The position numbers were made by a program, and so were the translations under genes. The notes under the pieces are model-generated. The model did not search any database. It was not told the origin of the DNA and saw nothing but the letters and a program-made list of their open reading frames with translations. A stretch of DNA of 64,000 bases from Acidobacteriota bacterium (GTDB lineage Bacteria > Acidobacteriota > Terriglobia > Acidiferrales > UBA7541), in NCBI GenBank assembly GCA_013289955.1, contig JABCYZ010000002.1, forward strand, positions 62,001-126,000, read 5' to 3'. Positions 8,564-17,614 of this stretch are shown one piece after another; position 1 is the first letter of the stretch, and each line of letters starts with the position of its first letter.

Positions 8564-9661
8564 TTACTTGCCAGAGGCGAGCGAGTTGCCCCGCACGGCG
8601 GGAGCGGTAGAGTCCGCGAAATAATTCTGTTCGCGCAGTTTGCGATAGATGCGCCCGGCGACCACGGCAGCCATGGGGCCCTTCACGCTGCGCGTATTCC
8701 CGCGAAGCAGAACGGCCAGCGCAATCTTCGGATGAGCTTCGTCGGCGTAGGTCACAAACCAGCCGATGTGCGACGGTGTGGTGTGGTCATCGCAAGTGCC
8801 GGTCTTGCCGAGCGGTGTTTCGTCGCCGTCGCGGTCGAAGCTGGACTTGCCGGTGCCGTAAAGAACGGCAGCCAGCATCCCTTCGCGAATTTCAGGAAGT
8901 ATCGAGTCGATATGCAAATCGCGTTTCACGCGCGGTGCGAAATTCGCCACATCTTCCGGCGTGCGCGGATACTGCAGATAGTAGAGCGTCCCGCCATTCG
9001 CAAACGCAGCCGCCAGTGCAGCCAGCTGCAACGGAGTAATCTGAATTCCTTCGCCGAAGCTGGACATGCGCGCAACGCCGCCAAGCGCAGGCGGGGTACT
9101 GGGGAACGCTCCAGGATGCTCTTCCGGCAAATTGTAGCCGGCAAGCTCGCCGAGTCCCAGCAGGCGCGCGTACTTTGAAACCGTATCAAACCCCATCCGC
9201 GTGCCCAGCTGTTCAAAAAACACGTTGTTTGAGTGGGCCATTGCGTCCGTCAAATTCATGTACTTGCGGTAGCTCACCTTGAGCATGGTGTCGCGCGTGA
9301 TAACGTTTTCTTCGAGCGCGGCGAGGGCGATGGTGGGCTTGATCGTCGAGCACGGGATGTAGCCGTCGCCAAAAGCGATCTTTTGATTTACGACCGTGAG
9401 GATGCGCCCCGTGTTGGGGTCGACCGCAACGACGGATCCGTTATACCGCCCCAAAGCTTCCACGACTGCCGCGCGAACAACCGGGTCGTCGAATGTCGAT
9501 ATATCGGCACTGGTAGAATCGGCAAACGTAGGCACCCCGCGGTAGCGCGAAGCATATTTCCGCGAAGCCGCGGTAGAGTTCGCTCGAGGAGCTGCGGGTA
9601 CAGGCACGGCGAAGAACGCCGTCGTCAGAATTGCGAGAACCGATTTTGCTGCTTTCTTCAC
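8564..9661 (-). CDS. Standalone penicillin-binding transpeptidase domain protein
   Basis: 365 residues, GTG start, with a cleavable-looking signal peptide ending about PVPAAPRA. The serine-penicillin-binding motifs are all present: S-T-I-K at about residue 105 (nucleophile Ser), S-N-N at about 144, and K-T-G-T at about 295. There is no N-terminal glycosyltransferase, PASTA or dimerisation domain, so it is a bare periplasmic transpeptidase domain resembling the catalytic half of FtsI/PBP2, or a related beta-lactam-interacting enzyme. It may cross-link peptidoglycan. A class D beta-lactamase is less likely because the overall sequence follows the transpeptidase pattern around GEGIQITPLQLA. Confidence 0.87.
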   Translation of the reverse strand: MKKAAKSVLAILTTAFFAVPVPAAPRANSTAASRKYASRYRGVPTFADSTSADISTFDDPVVRAAVVEALGRYNGSVVAVDPNTGRILTVVNQKIAFGDGYIPCSTIKPTIALAALEENVITRDTMLKVSYRKYMNLTDAMAHSNNVFFEQLGTRMGFDTVSKYARLLGLGELAGYNLPEEHPGAFPSTPPALGGVARMSSFGEGIQITPLQLAALAAAFANGGTLYYLQYPRTPEDVANFAPRVKRDLHIDSILPEIREGMLAAVLYGTGKSSFDRDGDETPLGKTGTCDDHTTPSHIGWFVTYADEAHPKIALAVLLRGNTRSVKGPMAAVVAGRIYRKLREQNYFADSTAPAVRGNSLASGK

Positions 9662-10021
9662 TAAACCGCCTTTTGTCCCGCGACTTGCTCCGGCATTTCC
9701 CGGAGGCGAATACTTACCTCATCCTGTACTTACGGTCAACCTTGTTTCGCCGGCCGCTTTCTGTATCGCTAGATTCGAGGACCGCTACACCGTGTGAGCA
9801 CCCTGCTGATCTTGCACCCATGCCGCCAAATCAGGCTACAGTCATTTGATGCGACTTAGCTGCGGGGCGAGATGCCCACCTTGTTCCCGAGAGAAACAGG
9901 ATCTCTCACGTTGAGACACATTCTAGGCATTCTCGGGCATAGTACGCAATAGCTCAGACGGGCCAGTACGTTTGCATGTGCTTTGTTATCAACGGCTGGC
10001 CATCCGTACAGCCCAGACTAG
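9662..10021. other. Intergenic stretch with nested inverted repeats
   Basis: 360 bases between two minus-strand genes with no supportable gene or tRNA. It holds a 6-bp stem (GAGAGA 9889-9894 with TCTCTC about 9902-9907) and an alternative 7-bp pairing CCCGAGA (9886-9892) with TCTCGGG (9931-9937). The pairings are mutually exclusive, which could mean a terminator of the upstream methyltransferase gene or a switchable leader of the transpeptidase gene, or chance. Confidence 0.35.
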
Positions 10022-10798
10022 TTAGCTGACCTTGCGTCCGGCAAGGATCGCCGTCCGCGCATGGAAGAAGAGTCGCCCCGTCGCATCTTGAAACGGCCGT
10101 GTACCGCTCATGTCATGGAGACGGTCCTCCTCGAGGAGCCGCCGTATTTCGACCGCGCGCTCCGGAGTCGTCTTCGTGGTTGCCAGCCAGCGCTCCACTT
10201 CCGGAGTCAGGTCGTCGGCCGTGGTCGCAGAATCTGTCTCGAGGCCAACGTCGCGAAAAAGCTGGAGCATTTCGCTTAGCGCAAGCGTTCGAACGTGCGA
10301 AGGATCGCGCAGAATTTCCCAACGATCCTGATACGCGGCACGCTCCGGATGTTCGCTGGCGTAAATGTCTTCGACCACAACCCTGCCACCGGTGCGGCAG
10401 ACCCGCGCCATTTCGCGCAGCACTTCGAGGGGCTTCAAAAGATGATGCAGCGCCAGCCTGCAGGCAACCACATCGAACGCCCCATTTTCGAAAGGAAGGT
10501 TCTCGGCATCGGCAGTGCGAAATGAAACATTGGAAATGCCGCGCTCTTCTGTGCGCTGCCTGCCGATCGCCAGCATGGCGTCCGTCAAATCGACGCCGAT
10601 CACCTCTCGCGCCGCGCCCGCGAACGCCTCCGCGATATATCCGGGCCCGGTCGCAATATCCAGAACACGCTCGCTACCGGCGAGCCGCGCCGCAGCCACC
10701 AGTCGCCGAATGCGCTCTCCGTCGGTTACCCACGGATTCGCCGCAAAAGCCTCGGCTTGTGTGGTGAACGATTCGCGAATAACGTCGTTGTGCTGCAT
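10022..10798 (-). CDS. Class I SAM-dependent methyltransferase (UbiE-like)
   Basis: 258 residues from the ATG at 10798 (a GTG immediately before is also possible). The SAM-binding motif I reads VLDIATGPGYIAE (about residues 40-52), with acidic motif IGVDLTDAM after it and motif DAENLPFENGAFDVV, then the REMARVCRTGGRVVVED strand typical of the Methyltransf_11/UbiE group. The C-terminal part is variable. The substrate (small molecule, quinone or lipid) cannot be told from sequence; it is shorter and more divergent than true UbiE. Divergent from the serine hydrolase gene about 100 bases away. Confidence 0.88.
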   Translation of the reverse strand: MQHNDVIRESFTTQAEAFAANPWVTDGERIRRLVAAARLAGSERVLDIATGPGYIAEAFAGAAREVIGVDLTDAMLAIGRQRTEERGISNVSFRTADAENLPFENGAFDVVACRLALHHLLKPLEVLREMARVCRTGGRVVVEDIYASEHPERAAYQDRWEILRDPSHVRTLALSEMLQLFRDVGLETDSATTADDLTPEVERWLATTKTTPERAVEIRRLLEEDRLHDMSGTRPFQDATGRLFFHARTAILAGRKVS

Positions 10799-10903
10799 CA
10801 CGAGAAAAGCTTAGCACAGAGGCCGTGATTGACGCCCGTGCGGGCGCAAAACGGGACGCACGGTAGTGACAAACAGATTCAGCCTCCGTCTATACTGAAG
10901 GCC

Positions 10904-12106
10904 ATGAAACCCTCCGCCCTGAAGGCCGCGACTCTTGCTCTCGCCGCCTTGCTGGCCATCGCAGCCATAACCGCATTCGCGGCGGCGGAATCTTCGAATG
11001 CCGCGAGAGTGAAACGCCTCGACGGCTCCACGATCTCTTCGGAAGAGATCGATGCGACGGTAACGCGCCTTATGCGTGCCGCCAAGATCCCCGGTGCAGG
11101 AATCGCAATTCTCAACGACAAGCGGATCGTCTACCTGAGAGCCTACGGAGTCCGCGACAAGGAGAAGGACCTGCCGCTGACCCGGGACTCGGTGATGACC
11201 GCCGCTTCGCTGACAAAGGCGGCCTTTGCCTACCTGGTGATGCAGTTGGTAGAGGAAGGCGTCCTCTCGTTGGATAAGCCTGTCTATCAATATTTGCCAC
11301 AGCCTCTGCCCGAATATAGCGACTACAAAGATCTAGCCGGCGACGACCGCTGCAAAAAAATCACCGCCAGGATGCTGCTTGCTCACACCAGCGGCTTCCC
11401 CAATTGGCGCTGGGCCAACGAAGATAAGAAGCTCAATATCAACTTTGAGCCGGGCTCGAGATTTGCCTATAGCGGAGAGGGCATTCAGCTGTTGCAATTG
11501 GTCGTGGAGACGGTGACCAACCGATCGCTGACCGGTCTAATGCGCGAGCGCATTTTCCTGCCCTTTGGAATGGCGCGCACGAGCATGATTTGGGAACCGC
11601 GGTTTGAAAGCGATTTCGCAAACGCCTACGACGGGCAAGATCGCTCTCTCGGTCCACAGAGGCGGAAGCACCCCGACGCTGCAGGGTCGATGCAGACGAC
11701 GCTCGGGGACTACAGCCGCTTCCTACAGGCCGTCATGCACGGTGACGGACTGAGGAAAGAGACACGCGACTTAATCCTCGCTCCGCAAATTCAGATTCTC
11801 TCCAGACATGAATTTCCTTCTCTTTTGAATGAGACGACCGATGAAAACAGATCCATCCGTCTCAGCTACGGCCTCGGCTGGGGCCTCTATTGGACTCCGT
11901 ATGGCGAGGCATTTTTCAAGGAAGGCCATGACGACGGATTGCGCCACTATGCCGTGTGCCTTGACAAGGCCGGAATCGGCTTCCTCATCATGACCAACAG
12001 CGAGAACGGCGAGGGTATCTATAAAGAACTCCTCGAAACCCTGCTCAAAAATACGTACACTCCCATCGAATGGGAACGCTTCACTCCCTACGACGCGAAG
12101 AATTAA
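10904..12106 (+). CDS. Secreted serine hydrolase, beta-lactamase/class C fold
   Basis: 400 residues from the ATG at 10904, chosen because a signal peptide (about residues 1-28) starts exactly there. The class C beta-lactamase/esterase pattern is present: S-L-T-K at about 102-105 (nucleophile Ser and Lys), a Tyr motif Y-S-G near 193, and a C-terminal HDDG in place of the KTG/HxG box. The large family includes D-aminopeptidases, esterases and beta-lactamases, so the substrate is open. The next gene starts 20 bases downstream on the same strand and may be cotranscribed. Confidence 0.85.
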   Translation: MKPSALKAATLALAALLAIAAITAFAAAESSNAARVKRLDGSTISSEEIDATVTRLMRAAKIPGAGIAILNDKRIVYLRAYGVRDKEKDLPLTRDSVMTAASLTKAAFAYLVMQLVEEGVLSLDKPVYQYLPQPLPEYSDYKDLAGDDRCKKITARMLLAHTSGFPNWRWANEDKKLNINFEPGSRFAYSGEGIQLLQLVVETVTNRSLTGLMRERIFLPFGMARTSMIWEPRFESDFANAYDGQDRSLGPQRRKHPDAAGSMQTTLGDYSRFLQAVMHGDGLRKETRDLILAPQIQILSRHEFPSLLNETTDENRSIRLSYGLGWGLYWTPYGEAFFKEGHDDGLRHYAVCLDKAGIGFLIMTNSENGEGIYKELLETLLKNTYTPIEWERFTPYDAKN

Positions 12107-12126
12107 AACCAGCGCTCTGAGTCAAA

Positions 12127-13260
12127 ATGGCTATCCGCAAGAGCAAGAACAGTCCTGGCGACCCGGGCCCCGGCAAGAGCGTTCGACGCCGGACTGCCCG
12201 CTTCTTTGAGGATCAACTGAAGGGAGAGGAAGGACTGACTTTTCTGACGGCGAAACGGCTCTTCGATCTGGCGGAAGAAGTTCACCTGGTCAAGCCTTGG
12301 CGCTTGATTTCGGACACGAACCTGGTCCTGGTGAAAGACCCGGAATCGGGTGAGAAGTGCTACTGCAGCGTAATGGGTGAGCTCGGCGAAGTCCTCGCGG
12401 TCCACGCGTATCGAGGTTTGGAGAGTTACCAGCTGTTCAAAAGGATTGTGAGCGGAGGACCCTTGAGTACGGGAGAGTTTTTCGGCACACAGCACAGCGT
12501 GACCATGGAACTCCTACCCAGCCTAGAGCTGACAGCCCCCGACCAAGAGCTCGCCCGTGCCTTTGGCCATCCTTTGAAGAAAGGAACTGTCGCGCCGCAA
12601 TTTCGCGCTGGCCGTCCAGGTTACCGGCCATGGTATCCCACAGAAGCCGAAGGAAAGGTATTGGCGCTGTGTGTCGAGAGCGTCCTTGCGTTTTGCGAGG
12701 AATTGGCAATCGCTCCCGCGGAAAGATACTGGAAACTTGAAGATGTCTACCCGGAAATATTCTGGAAAAAACGCAAATTTTTTCGGGTGGAAAACACGCT
12801 CGTACGAATCACGCCCCTTCCCCTACCGGAACGTCCAATCCTGGACGAAGAGCGGCTCGCCAAGCTGGGCAAAAACGACTACGCGGTAAGGGGAATCATT
12901 GAGGTGGACGAGTTTTACAGCGGTGCACCTGTGGGAGGAGAGAACGAAAGAAAAGCTTGTCTCCGCGCCGTGATGGCGGTGGATGCTCGGAATCAGTATT
13001 TATACATGGTGCGAACGTTCAGCCCCGAAACCTCGCTGGCTGAGGTTCTAATGGAGGGCGTCCTCCAGACAATCGAGAAAGGCAGGTTTGTGCCAGCGGA
13101 AGTTCACGTAAACGCAGAGAGCAAACAAGAACTGCTTTCCGGGCTGAAACAGAGACTGGGGTTCCACCTGCGTGTCGTAAGTAAGCTCCCCGCTTTGGAG
13201 ATTGCCAAGAACGCCATGCTGCAAACTCTAGGAGATACTGGCCCGCTTCTCAGCGATTAG
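12127..13260 (+). CDS. Uncharacterised cytoplasmic protein, possibly DUF7309/DUF6930 type
   Basis: 377 residues, no signal peptide or membrane segment. The N-terminal half (LFDLAEEVHLVKPWRLISDT, then CYCSVMGELGE and the conserved GLESYQLF) resembles a family often found next to a second conserved module; that C-terminal module here runs about residues 255-370 (IEVDEFYSGAPVG, LRAVMAVDARNQYLY, EVHVNAESKQELL). From memory this is the DUF7309 + DUF6930 pairing, which I could not confirm. No catalytic motif stands out. It directly follows the secreted serine hydrolase and ends 11 bases before a strong hairpin shared with recA. Confidence 0.7.
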   Translation: MAIRKSKNSPGDPGPGKSVRRRTARFFEDQLKGEEGLTFLTAKRLFDLAEEVHLVKPWRLISDTNLVLVKDPESGEKCYCSVMGELGEVLAVHAYRGLESYQLFKRIVSGGPLSTGEFFGTQHSVTMELLPSLELTAPDQELARAFGHPLKKGTVAPQFRAGRPGYRPWYPTEAEGKVLALCVESVLAFCEELAIAPAERYWKLEDVYPEIFWKKRKFFRVENTLVRITPLPLPERPILDEERLAKLGKNDYAVRGIIEVDEFYSGAPVGGENERKACLRAVMAVDARNQYLYMVRTFSPETSLAEVLMEGVLQTIEKGRFVPAEVHVNAESKQELLSGLKQRLGFHLRVVSKLPALEIAKNAMLQTLGDTGPLLSD

Positions 13261-13271
13261 CCGGAAGATTG

Positions 13272-13301
13272 CCGAGGAGCGCGAGCCGTCGCGCTCCTCG
13301 G
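13272..13301. terminator. Perfect 13-bp hairpin between convergent genes (bidirectional terminator candidate)
   Basis: Bases 13272-13284 are an exact reverse complement of 13289-13301, with a GCCG loop. It sits midway between the stop of the plus-strand gene (13260) and the recA stop (13319). It lacks a T-run on either side, so it may act as a transcript 3'-end stabiliser or a Rho-assisted terminator rather than a classic intrinsic one. Confidence 0.55.
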
Positions 13302-13318
13302 GTGAACGCAGGGCAGCG

Positions 13319-14455
13319 CTATCGCGCCGGGCGAGCCTTGTTAGCATCGGTTGCACCTGACGTGGCTGCAGCCGCGGCGGCCTTCATGGGCGATTTGTCG
13401 GTATTCGCAGGCCCGGCTGAGTGGCCGTTGGGACCCGGCGCGCCTGCGCTGGAACCGCCGGGAATCGCGATCTCCAGCTTCTTGCGCAGCGCGTTTTCCA
13501 ACTTGCTGCGGATGTCCTTGTTTTCCTTCAGGAAGCTACGCGCATTCTCGCGTCCCTGGCCCATACGCTCCCCGCCGAAGCTCAGCCACGTACCGCTCTT
13601 CTCGACTATCCCCTTGTCCACGCCGAGATCGATCAAATCGCCTTCGCGCGAAATGCCTTCGCCGTAGACGATGTCGAACTCCGCCTCCCGGAAGGGCGCC
13701 GCCACCTTATTCTTCACTACCTTCGCCCGCGTCCGCGAGCCCACCACCACGTCGCCTTCCTTAATCGCCTGAATGCGCCGGATATCAATACGCATCGACG
13801 CGTAAAACTTTAGCGCTCGCCCGCCGGTAGTCGTTTCCGGATTCCCGAACATCACGCCAATCTTCTCGCGAATCTGGTTGATGAAAATCAGGCAAGTCTT
13901 CGACTTCGACACAATTGCCGTCAGCTTCCGCAGCGCCTGCGACATCAGCCGGGCCTGCAAACCCATTTGCGGATCGCCCATGTCACCTTCGAGCTCGGCC
14001 TTGGGCACCAGCGCGGCAACCGAATCCACGACAACAATGTCCACGCCGCCCGAGCGAATCAGCGTCTCCGCAATCTCCAAAGCCTGCTCCCCGTTGTCCG
14101 GCTGCGACACCAGCAAATTGTCCACGTCCACGCCCAGCTTCCGCGCATACACCGGATCGAGCGCGTGCTCCGCGTCGATGAACGCCGCCTGCCCGCCCAG
14201 CTTCTGCGCCTCCGCGATCACGTGCAACGTCATCGTCGTCTTGCCACCCGATTCCGGCCCGTAAATCTCAATCACGCGCCCGCGCGGAAAGCCCCCGACG
14301 CCCAACGCCGCATCAATCGACAGACACCCGCTGGGAATCACGCTCACAGGCACCAGAACGTCTCTGCTGCCCAACCGCATAATCGCGCCCTTGCCATGAT
14401 CCTTTTCAATTTGCGATATCGCCGCTGCCAGCAATTTTTCTTTTTCTTCTGTCAT
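13319..14455 (-). CDS. recA: Recombinase RecA
   Basis: 378 residues. RecA forms ATP-dependent filaments on single-stranded DNA for strand exchange and for triggering LexA-type cleavage. Walker A reads GPESGGKT (about 66-73), the Walker B region reads [24 protein letters not shown], and loop 2 [20 protein letters not shown] is canonical. The C-terminal about 45 residues are Ala/Gly/Pro/Asn-rich and end in basic residues, unlike the acidic tail of E. coli RecA. The ATG at 14455 is preceded by GAGGTG. No obvious SOS box of the E. coli or Bacillus type is seen upstream. Confidence 0.98.
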   Translation of the reverse strand: MTEEKEKLLAAAISQIEKDHGKGAIMRLGSRDVLVPVSVIPSGCLSIDAALGVGGFPRGRVIEIYGPESGGKTTMTLHVIAEAQKLGGQAAFIDAEHALDPVYARKLGVDVDNLLVSQPDNGEQALEIAETLIRSGGVDIVVVDSVAALVPKAELEGDMGDPQMGLQARLMSQALRKLTAIVSKSKTCLIFINQIREKIGVMFGNPETTTGGRALKFYASMRIDIRRIQAIKEGDVVVGSRTRAKVVKNKVAAPFREAEFDIVYGEGISREGDLIDLGVDKGIVEKSGTWLSFGGERMGQGRENARSFLKENKDIRSKLENALRKKLEIAIPGGSSAGAPGPNGHSAGPANTDKSPMKAAAAAATSGATDANKARPAR

Positions 14456-14621
14456 TTCGCACCTCAGTAGAGAAAATTAGGGAATTTCACAGTACTCGCA
14501 ACCGGGAGTGCATGCTGCGCCCCACCTTGCCCAGCATCCATCCGTCTATCCTGGCCCGAAAACATACAATTATCTTCATCCTCTAATTGAAACCACTCAG
14601 GGCCATTCGCCAACCTCCCAC

Positions 14622-14831
14622 TCAGCCCCGGCGTTCGCAACCGTGCCCGGCGACATGTTCCTTCAAACGGGCGATGGCCATCGCCACCCGCACCGCCAGT
14701 TGCCGCTCTTCGGCGGGCTCCAGCTTGCGGAGCCGTATCAGCCCCCGCATCCGATCGCGCGCCTCGATGAACTCGCTTTCGAGCCTAGCATGTTCCGGAC
14801 AACTTATCGCCAGACCCGCCGCCGAATACAT
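14622..14831 (-). CDS. Small hypothetical protein with C-x2-H...H-x3-H-x-C ends
   Basis: 69 residues from the ATG at 14831 (AGGTG 4 bases upstream). A short central region of charged, helix-favouring sequence (EHARLESEFIEARDRM, then ARLKEHVAGHGC) is bounded by Cys/His near both ends: CPEH at the start and EHVAGHGC at the finish. I have an impression of many similar small acidobacterial proteins, which I cannot verify here. It could bind a metal between the two ends. It lies upstream of recA on the same strand, with about 170 bases between. Coding status is uncertain. Confidence 0.45.
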   Translation of the reverse strand: MYSAAGLAISCPEHARLESEFIEARDRMRGLIRLRKLEPAEERQLAVRVAMAIARLKEHVAGHGCERRG

Positions 14832-15083
14832 CCCGCACCTGTTGAAAACCGCGAACCGCAAGTTACCATCAAGGCGAATAAAAAGCAAATACTATTTTTC
14901 GCTATTTGTTCGCCCGTCCCTATGCTCGGAATTCCAAGAGATCTCTGACATACAGATCCACGGCTTCAGCGAAGATTTGCCGGCGCTTTTCCGTGAGTAT
15001 GTCCCCGGGTGTGGCAGCCTCTCCGGGGCGGGGCAAGACGCATGTCAAGCTTCGCGTCCGTCCTCAAACCCTTCCCTGCACAC

Positions 15084-15941
15084 TCATTTTTCGTAGATGT
15101 AAAATCCCCGCCCTGCCTTCCGTCCCAGCCACCCCGCCGCCACATACTTCTTCAACAACGGACTAGCCCGATACTTCGGATCCCCCAACCCCTCCTGCAA
15201 CACATGCATGATATCCACGCACACATCCAGGCCAATAAAATCCGCCAACTCCAGCGGTCCCATCGGATGATTCATCCCCAACTTCATCACCGCGTCCACG
15301 GCCTCAGGAGTCGCCACGCCTTCCATCACGCAATAAACCGCCTCATTGATCAACGGCATCAGCACCCGGTTCGACACAAAACCCGGCGCATCATTCACCG
15401 CCACGGGCGTCTTCCCCAGTTTCTTCGCCAGCTCCATCGTCGCCGAAAACGTCGCATCGCTCGTCTGCAGCGCCCGAATGACCTCGACCAGCACCATCAC
15501 CGGCACAGGATTCATAAAATGCATCCCCACAAACCGGTCCGCCCGCTTCGTCAACGCCGCCAAAGTGGTCATCGCAATCGAAGACGTGTTGCTGGCCAAA
15601 ATCACCTCCGGCCGCAAAATCCCGTCCGCCTCTGTCAACACCGCCCGCTTAGTCTCAATCCTCTCCGGCACCGCCTCCACAGCAAAATCCGCCACCGCAA
15701 TCGCACCCATATCCGTAACGGGCTGCACTCGCCCCAGCACCGTTCCCTTCTCCGCCTCCGCCAACTTCCCCTTCTTAATCTCCCTATCCAAATTCTTCCC
15801 GATCGTCTCGATCCCACGTTCCAAAAATCGCTTCTCCACATCCCGCAAAATCACGTGAAAACCCGCCCGCGCAAACACGTGCGCAATTCCATTCCCCATC
15901 GTCCCAGCGCCCAGCACCGCCACCGTCTTGATTGCGTCCAT
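15084..15941 (-). CDS. 3-hydroxyacyl-CoA (3-hydroxybutyryl-CoA) dehydrogenase
   Basis: 285 residues from the ATG at 15941; an in-frame TTG six bases earlier sits at better distance from GGAGG and may be the real start. The NAD-binding [14 protein letters not shown] motif is at the N-terminus, the catalytic region reads SNTSSI then [16 protein letters not shown] (with the catalytic His), and the C-terminal domain has the signature [16 protein letters not shown]. It reduces acetoacetyl-CoA-type substrates or oxidises 3-hydroxyacyl-CoA. Length fits the single-function Hbd/PaaH class rather than the FadB fusion. A thiolase that could act in the same pathway lies 5 kb away (20856-22040). Confidence 0.93.
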   Translation of the reverse strand: MDAIKTVAVLGAGTMGNGIAHVFARAGFHVILRDVEKRFLERGIETIGKNLDREIKKGKLAEAEKGTVLGRVQPVTDMGAIAVADFAVEAVPERIETKRAVLTEADGILRPEVILASNTSSIAMTTLAALTKRADRFVGMHFMNPVPVMVLVEVIRALQTSDATFSATMELAKKLGKTPVAVNDAPGFVSNRVLMPLINEAVYCVMEGVATPEAVDAVMKLGMNHPMGPLELADFIGLDVCVDIMHVLQEGLGDPKYRASPLLKKYVAAGWLGRKAGRGFYIYEK

Positions 15942-16168
15942 CGGCAAGGTCAAAGCCTCCGCATTCTTCTGAAGTTCTGAAATATTGAAGTAAAGGAAGT
16001 TGAGGAAATAAAGGATGCTCTCCAGGCTAGGTCGCGGTCAAGCCAGGTATCTTTCGACCGTCACTACCCATCTTCGGTTTCCTCGAGGGCCCCGCCGAAC
16101 GCCCCCTGTGCCCGCTCAGCATCGTTTCCCAAGGAAATTTCGCTTTACAAAGAGGGCGGAACACGGCG

Positions 16169-16693
16169 TCACGCCGGCGGCGCGCCCTCAACTATCTCCC
16201 GGATAATCTCGCGCGCCAGCATTTCCTCTTCCGGTGGAACGTATACGGTTGCTGCGCTCCCCCGAGTCTCGACTCGCACCGGAATTTCATTTTCTTTCAG
16301 CGCCTGACTCAAAAAGCCGGCGCGTGCTTCATCGGACCCAGTCCAAACCGCGCAAGTAGTCCCACTCAAGTGAGCCGGTTTCACCTCCGGCGACTCCAGA
16401 GACTGATTCGCCGCGATCTCCATGTCCGCCGGCTCCTCGCCCAACAGCTTTTCAAGAATCTTTTCCGCCGCTGCGGCACTCGACGAGGGCACAGCCACCT
16501 CAAACCCAAACTGCGTTTTCCAGTCAATCGGAAGGATATCGGCCGCAGGCCGCACGCGGTCATCCCCGGTTGGCCTATCGACAAAGGGAATGCCCGCAGC
16601 CTCCAATTCTTCCACCAGGGACGAGTGCAGCGCCGCGTCCTCCCCCGCCCACAACATGACCAACGAGCCTTCCGGTCCAGCACCTGAAGCCAT
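16169..16693 (-). CDS. DUF2007-like two-module protein without zinc ribbon (paralogue 1 of 3)
   Basis: 174 residues from the ATG at 16693 (GGGAGG 5 bases upstream). It consists of two similar alpha/beta modules: LWAGEDAALHSSLVEELEAAGIP...FEVAVP and VWTGSDEARAGFLSQALKENEIP...VYVPPEEEMLAREIIREIVEG. Each has the layout W-x-G-x-D/S, a helix, E/K-x-x-I-P, then a strand and a final helix; this resembles the putative signal-transducing DUF2007 fold. The same modules and the C-terminal helix AREI(I/V)REIVEG recur in the genes at 16844-17614 and 19760-20854, which also carry zinc ribbons. No signal peptide or TM segment. Function unknown. Confidence 0.72.
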   Translation of the reverse strand: MASGAGPEGSLVMLWAGEDAALHSSLVEELEAAGIPFVDRPTGDDRVRPAADILPIDWKTQFGFEVAVPSSSAAAAEKILEKLLGEEPADMEIAANQSLESPEVKPAHLSGTTCAVWTGSDEARAGFLSQALKENEIPVRVETRGSAATVYVPPEEEMLAREIIREIVEGAPPA

Positions 16694-16843
16694 GAGTTCC
16701 TCCCTGCAATCGACGAGCGCACCACTCCGACGACTGCCCGCGACTAACATTTACTGCCGGGACTCCAGAAACTTCCCGAACAGTCCTCAAGTGTACTCCC
16801 TCCAAAGCCGAAACACGGCGGGCGAAAAAGTCCCCCCCAAAGC

Positions 16844-17614
16844 TCACTCTGGCGAAACTCCCTCGACGACCTCGCGAACGATTTCCCGCGCTCGTGTTTC
16901 GTCTTCCGGAAGGGCGAAGAGTGTGTGCTTGCCGCCAGCTTGAATAAAGCGGAAGTGAATGTGGTTCTCCCGGAGCGAGCTGCCTAGCATGTCCACGAGC
17001 TCCGCCGATTCTGCGGACCAAACCTCGACTGTTGCATCCTCGGCATGCCAACCATCGGGATCCCAGTCCGCTCGCGGCTCTTCCGCAACGGTGTCGCGAG
17101 AGGCCGGCTCGGGAGCGGCTCCGCCCGCAGGTGTACTTGCTTCCGCACCATCGCGGCTCGACCAGGCAAAACCGCGCGAAGCAGGGAGCCATGGCGTAAC
17201 CGTGCGCGAAGTCGTGGTGCGCTGCTTCTCATAGGGCAGGAGCAAAGCCGCATCCTCCGGCTCCGTTTCGGAACCGTACGCCTCTTTAACGGCAGCTTCG
17301 GCTCTCTCGAACATCGAAAAAGGAATCCCGATCTGAAACGCGGGATATCTCGAGATACGAAAGAGATGATCTTCGCGCCGAACCGTTCTGTGAGGAATCT
17401 TCTCCTTGTCCAAAAGTTCGCAAAGTTCCGCGTGGATTCGCGGATCGTCCCCACTCCAAAACGAGCAAAACGGATCTTCCTCCGGGTCGCCCGGCGCAAC
17501 GGGTTCGGTTGCCACGAGAGCCTCCGACGGCAACTCATCGACTAGGGCCAGGTCGCAGTCAGCGCATCGTGTAAACCCCTGGCGATATTCGGCTTTGCAT
17601 TGCGGACAGAGCAT
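16844..17614 (-). CDS. Zinc ribbon + two DUF2007-like modules (paralogue 2 of 3)
   Basis: 256 residues. The N-terminal zinc ribbon reads CPQCKAEYRQGFTRCADC (residues 3-20), followed by module 1 (SFWSGDDPRIHAELCELLDKEKIP...FQIGIP...) and, after a poorly conserved Glu/Pro/Thr-rich linker, module 2 (VEVWSAESAELVDMLGSSLRENHI...) ending AREIVREVVEGVSPE. The last helix is nearly identical to those of the neighbouring paralogues. It is likely cytoplasmic. It lies 150 bases upstream of paralogue 1 on the same strand and is divergent from the ECF sigma operon across a 380-base gap. Confidence 0.78.
   Translation of the reverse strand: MLCPQCKAEYRQGFTRCADCDLALVDELPSEALVATEPVAPGDPEEDPFCSFWSGDDPRIHAELCELLDKEKIPHRTVRREDHLFRISRYPAFQIGIPFSMFERAEAAVKEAYGSETEPEDAALLLPYEKQRTTTSRTVTPWLPASRGFAWSSRDGAEASTPAGGAAPEPASRDTVAEEPRADWDPDGWHAEDATVEVWSAESAELVDMLGSSLRENHIHFRFIQAGGKHTLFALPEDETRAREIVREVVEGVSPE

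Noticed and set aside
8564..9661. Class D beta-lactamase (resistance gene) reading of the STIK/SNN/KTGT protein
   Set aside because: The three motifs occur in all penicillin-recognising enzymes; the surrounding sequence follows the transpeptidase domain of PBPs, so a resistance role is not supported.
14456..14560. Possible SOS (LexA) box upstream of recA
   Set aside because: No CTGT-N8-ACAG or GAAC-N4-GTTC site; the motif used by this group is unknown to me and nothing palindromic stands out.
15009..15980. 323-codon plus-strand frame very rich in His and Arg
   Set aside because: Shadow of the 3-hydroxyacyl-CoA dehydrogenase gene; the His/Arg-rich composition is the reverse-strand image of its GC-rich codons, not a real metal-binding protein.
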